From Acidobacteriaceae bacterium (lineage in GTDB: Bacteria > Acidobacteriota > Terriglobia > Terriglobales > Acidobacteriaceae), in assembly GCA_003140785.1 (NCBI GenBank), contig PLKY01000422.1, positions 1-5,562 of the forward strand: a DNA stretch of 5,562 nucleotides, in the 5' to 3' direction. A program made the position numbers and the translations under genes. Positions 5,356 to 5,562 of the stretch are shown here, piece after piece (the first letter of the stretch is position 1; each line of letters starts with the position of its first letter). Below the pieces are notes generated by a model that was not told the origin of the DNA, did not search any database, and saw only the letters and a program-made list of their open reading frames with translations.

Positions 5356-5562
5356 ATGTTTACGGGGATTGTGGAGCAGACGGGGACGCTGGTGAGCCTA
5401 ACTGATCGCGGCCCAACAAGCGGATCTGGAGTCCGGCGGCTGACGGTGGAGGCTCCGGGCGTTGCGGAGCGGCTGCGCGAGGGCGATTCTCTGGCCGTGA
5501 GCGGCGTGTGTTTGACGGCGCTGGAGCCGGACCCGAAGTACTTTCATGCGGACCTGGCGCAG
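5356..5562 (+). CDS. ribE: Riboflavin synthase (alpha-chain type), N-terminal 69 residues; 3' end outside window
   Basis: Riboflavin synthase dismutates two molecules of 6,7-dimethyl-8-ribityllumazine into riboflavin and a pyrimidinedione, the last step of riboflavin synthesis in the cytosol. The start MFTGIVEQTGTL is the hallmark N-terminus of the family, and GDSLAVSGVCLTAL (43-56) is the conserved core of the first lumazine-binding repeat. The full protein is normally about 200-220 residues, so only half of the first of two repeats is here. The frame is open to the last base. The ATG at 5356 is fixed by the MFTGIVE signature. It lies on the same strand as ribD but is cut off from it by five unrelated genes. 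Confidence 0.94.
   Translation, partial: MFTGIVEQTGTLVSLTDRGPTSGSGVRRLTVEAPGVAERLREGDSLAVSGVCLTALEPDPKYFHADLAQ

Overview
The window looks like chromosomal DNA from a fairly GC-rich Gram-negative soil-type bacterium. The phrasing of RibD, the exported gamma-glutamyltransferase-like enzyme, the small STAS protein and a GGGAA-rich heptanucleotide repeat together suggest an acidobacterium of the Terriglobia type. This is inference from remembered family patterns, not a database result. No rRNA, tRNA, CRISPR array, transposase or prophage gene is visible, and no stretch over 300 bases lacks a gene.

Layout. Positions 2-1138 (+) hold ribD, the bifunctional deaminase/reductase of riboflavin synthesis, already under way at the left edge. 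Its last codons run into a short 7-bp tandem repeat (1121-1155). Facing it on the minus strand is an exported Ntn-hydrolase of the gamma-glutamyltransferase family (1181-2875). Upstream of that, in the same direction, is a small four-helix membrane protein resembling DUF1772 (2964-3482); the two could share a transcript. A 66-bp divergent intergenic region separates this pair from a small exported alpha/beta hydrolase (3549-4223, +). Next come a single-domain STAS anti-sigma-factor-antagonist-like protein with a strong ribosome binding site (4363-4716, +) and a lower-GC, cysteine-containing hypothetical protein (4752-5276, -). The right edge holds the first 69 codons of ribE, riboflavin synthase (5356-5562, +). 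A TATAAT-like box there sits so close to the ATG that the message may be leaderless.

How it fits together. ribD and ribE act in the same pathway (RibD early, RibE at the final step) and lie on the same strand. About 4.2 kb of apparently unrelated genes, three of the five on the opposite strand, lie between them. The most economical reading is a once compact rib cluster interrupted by accessory genes, with ribE now having its own promoter. The intervening genes share no obvious pathway: two encode predicted exported hydrolases, one a membrane protein, one a regulatory STAS protein and one is of unknown function. I see no convincing new multi-gene system. The points most worth checking are the split rib locus, the heptad repeat that supplies the end of ribD, the atypical substrate pocket of the transferase-like enzyme, and the low-GC hypothetical gene.
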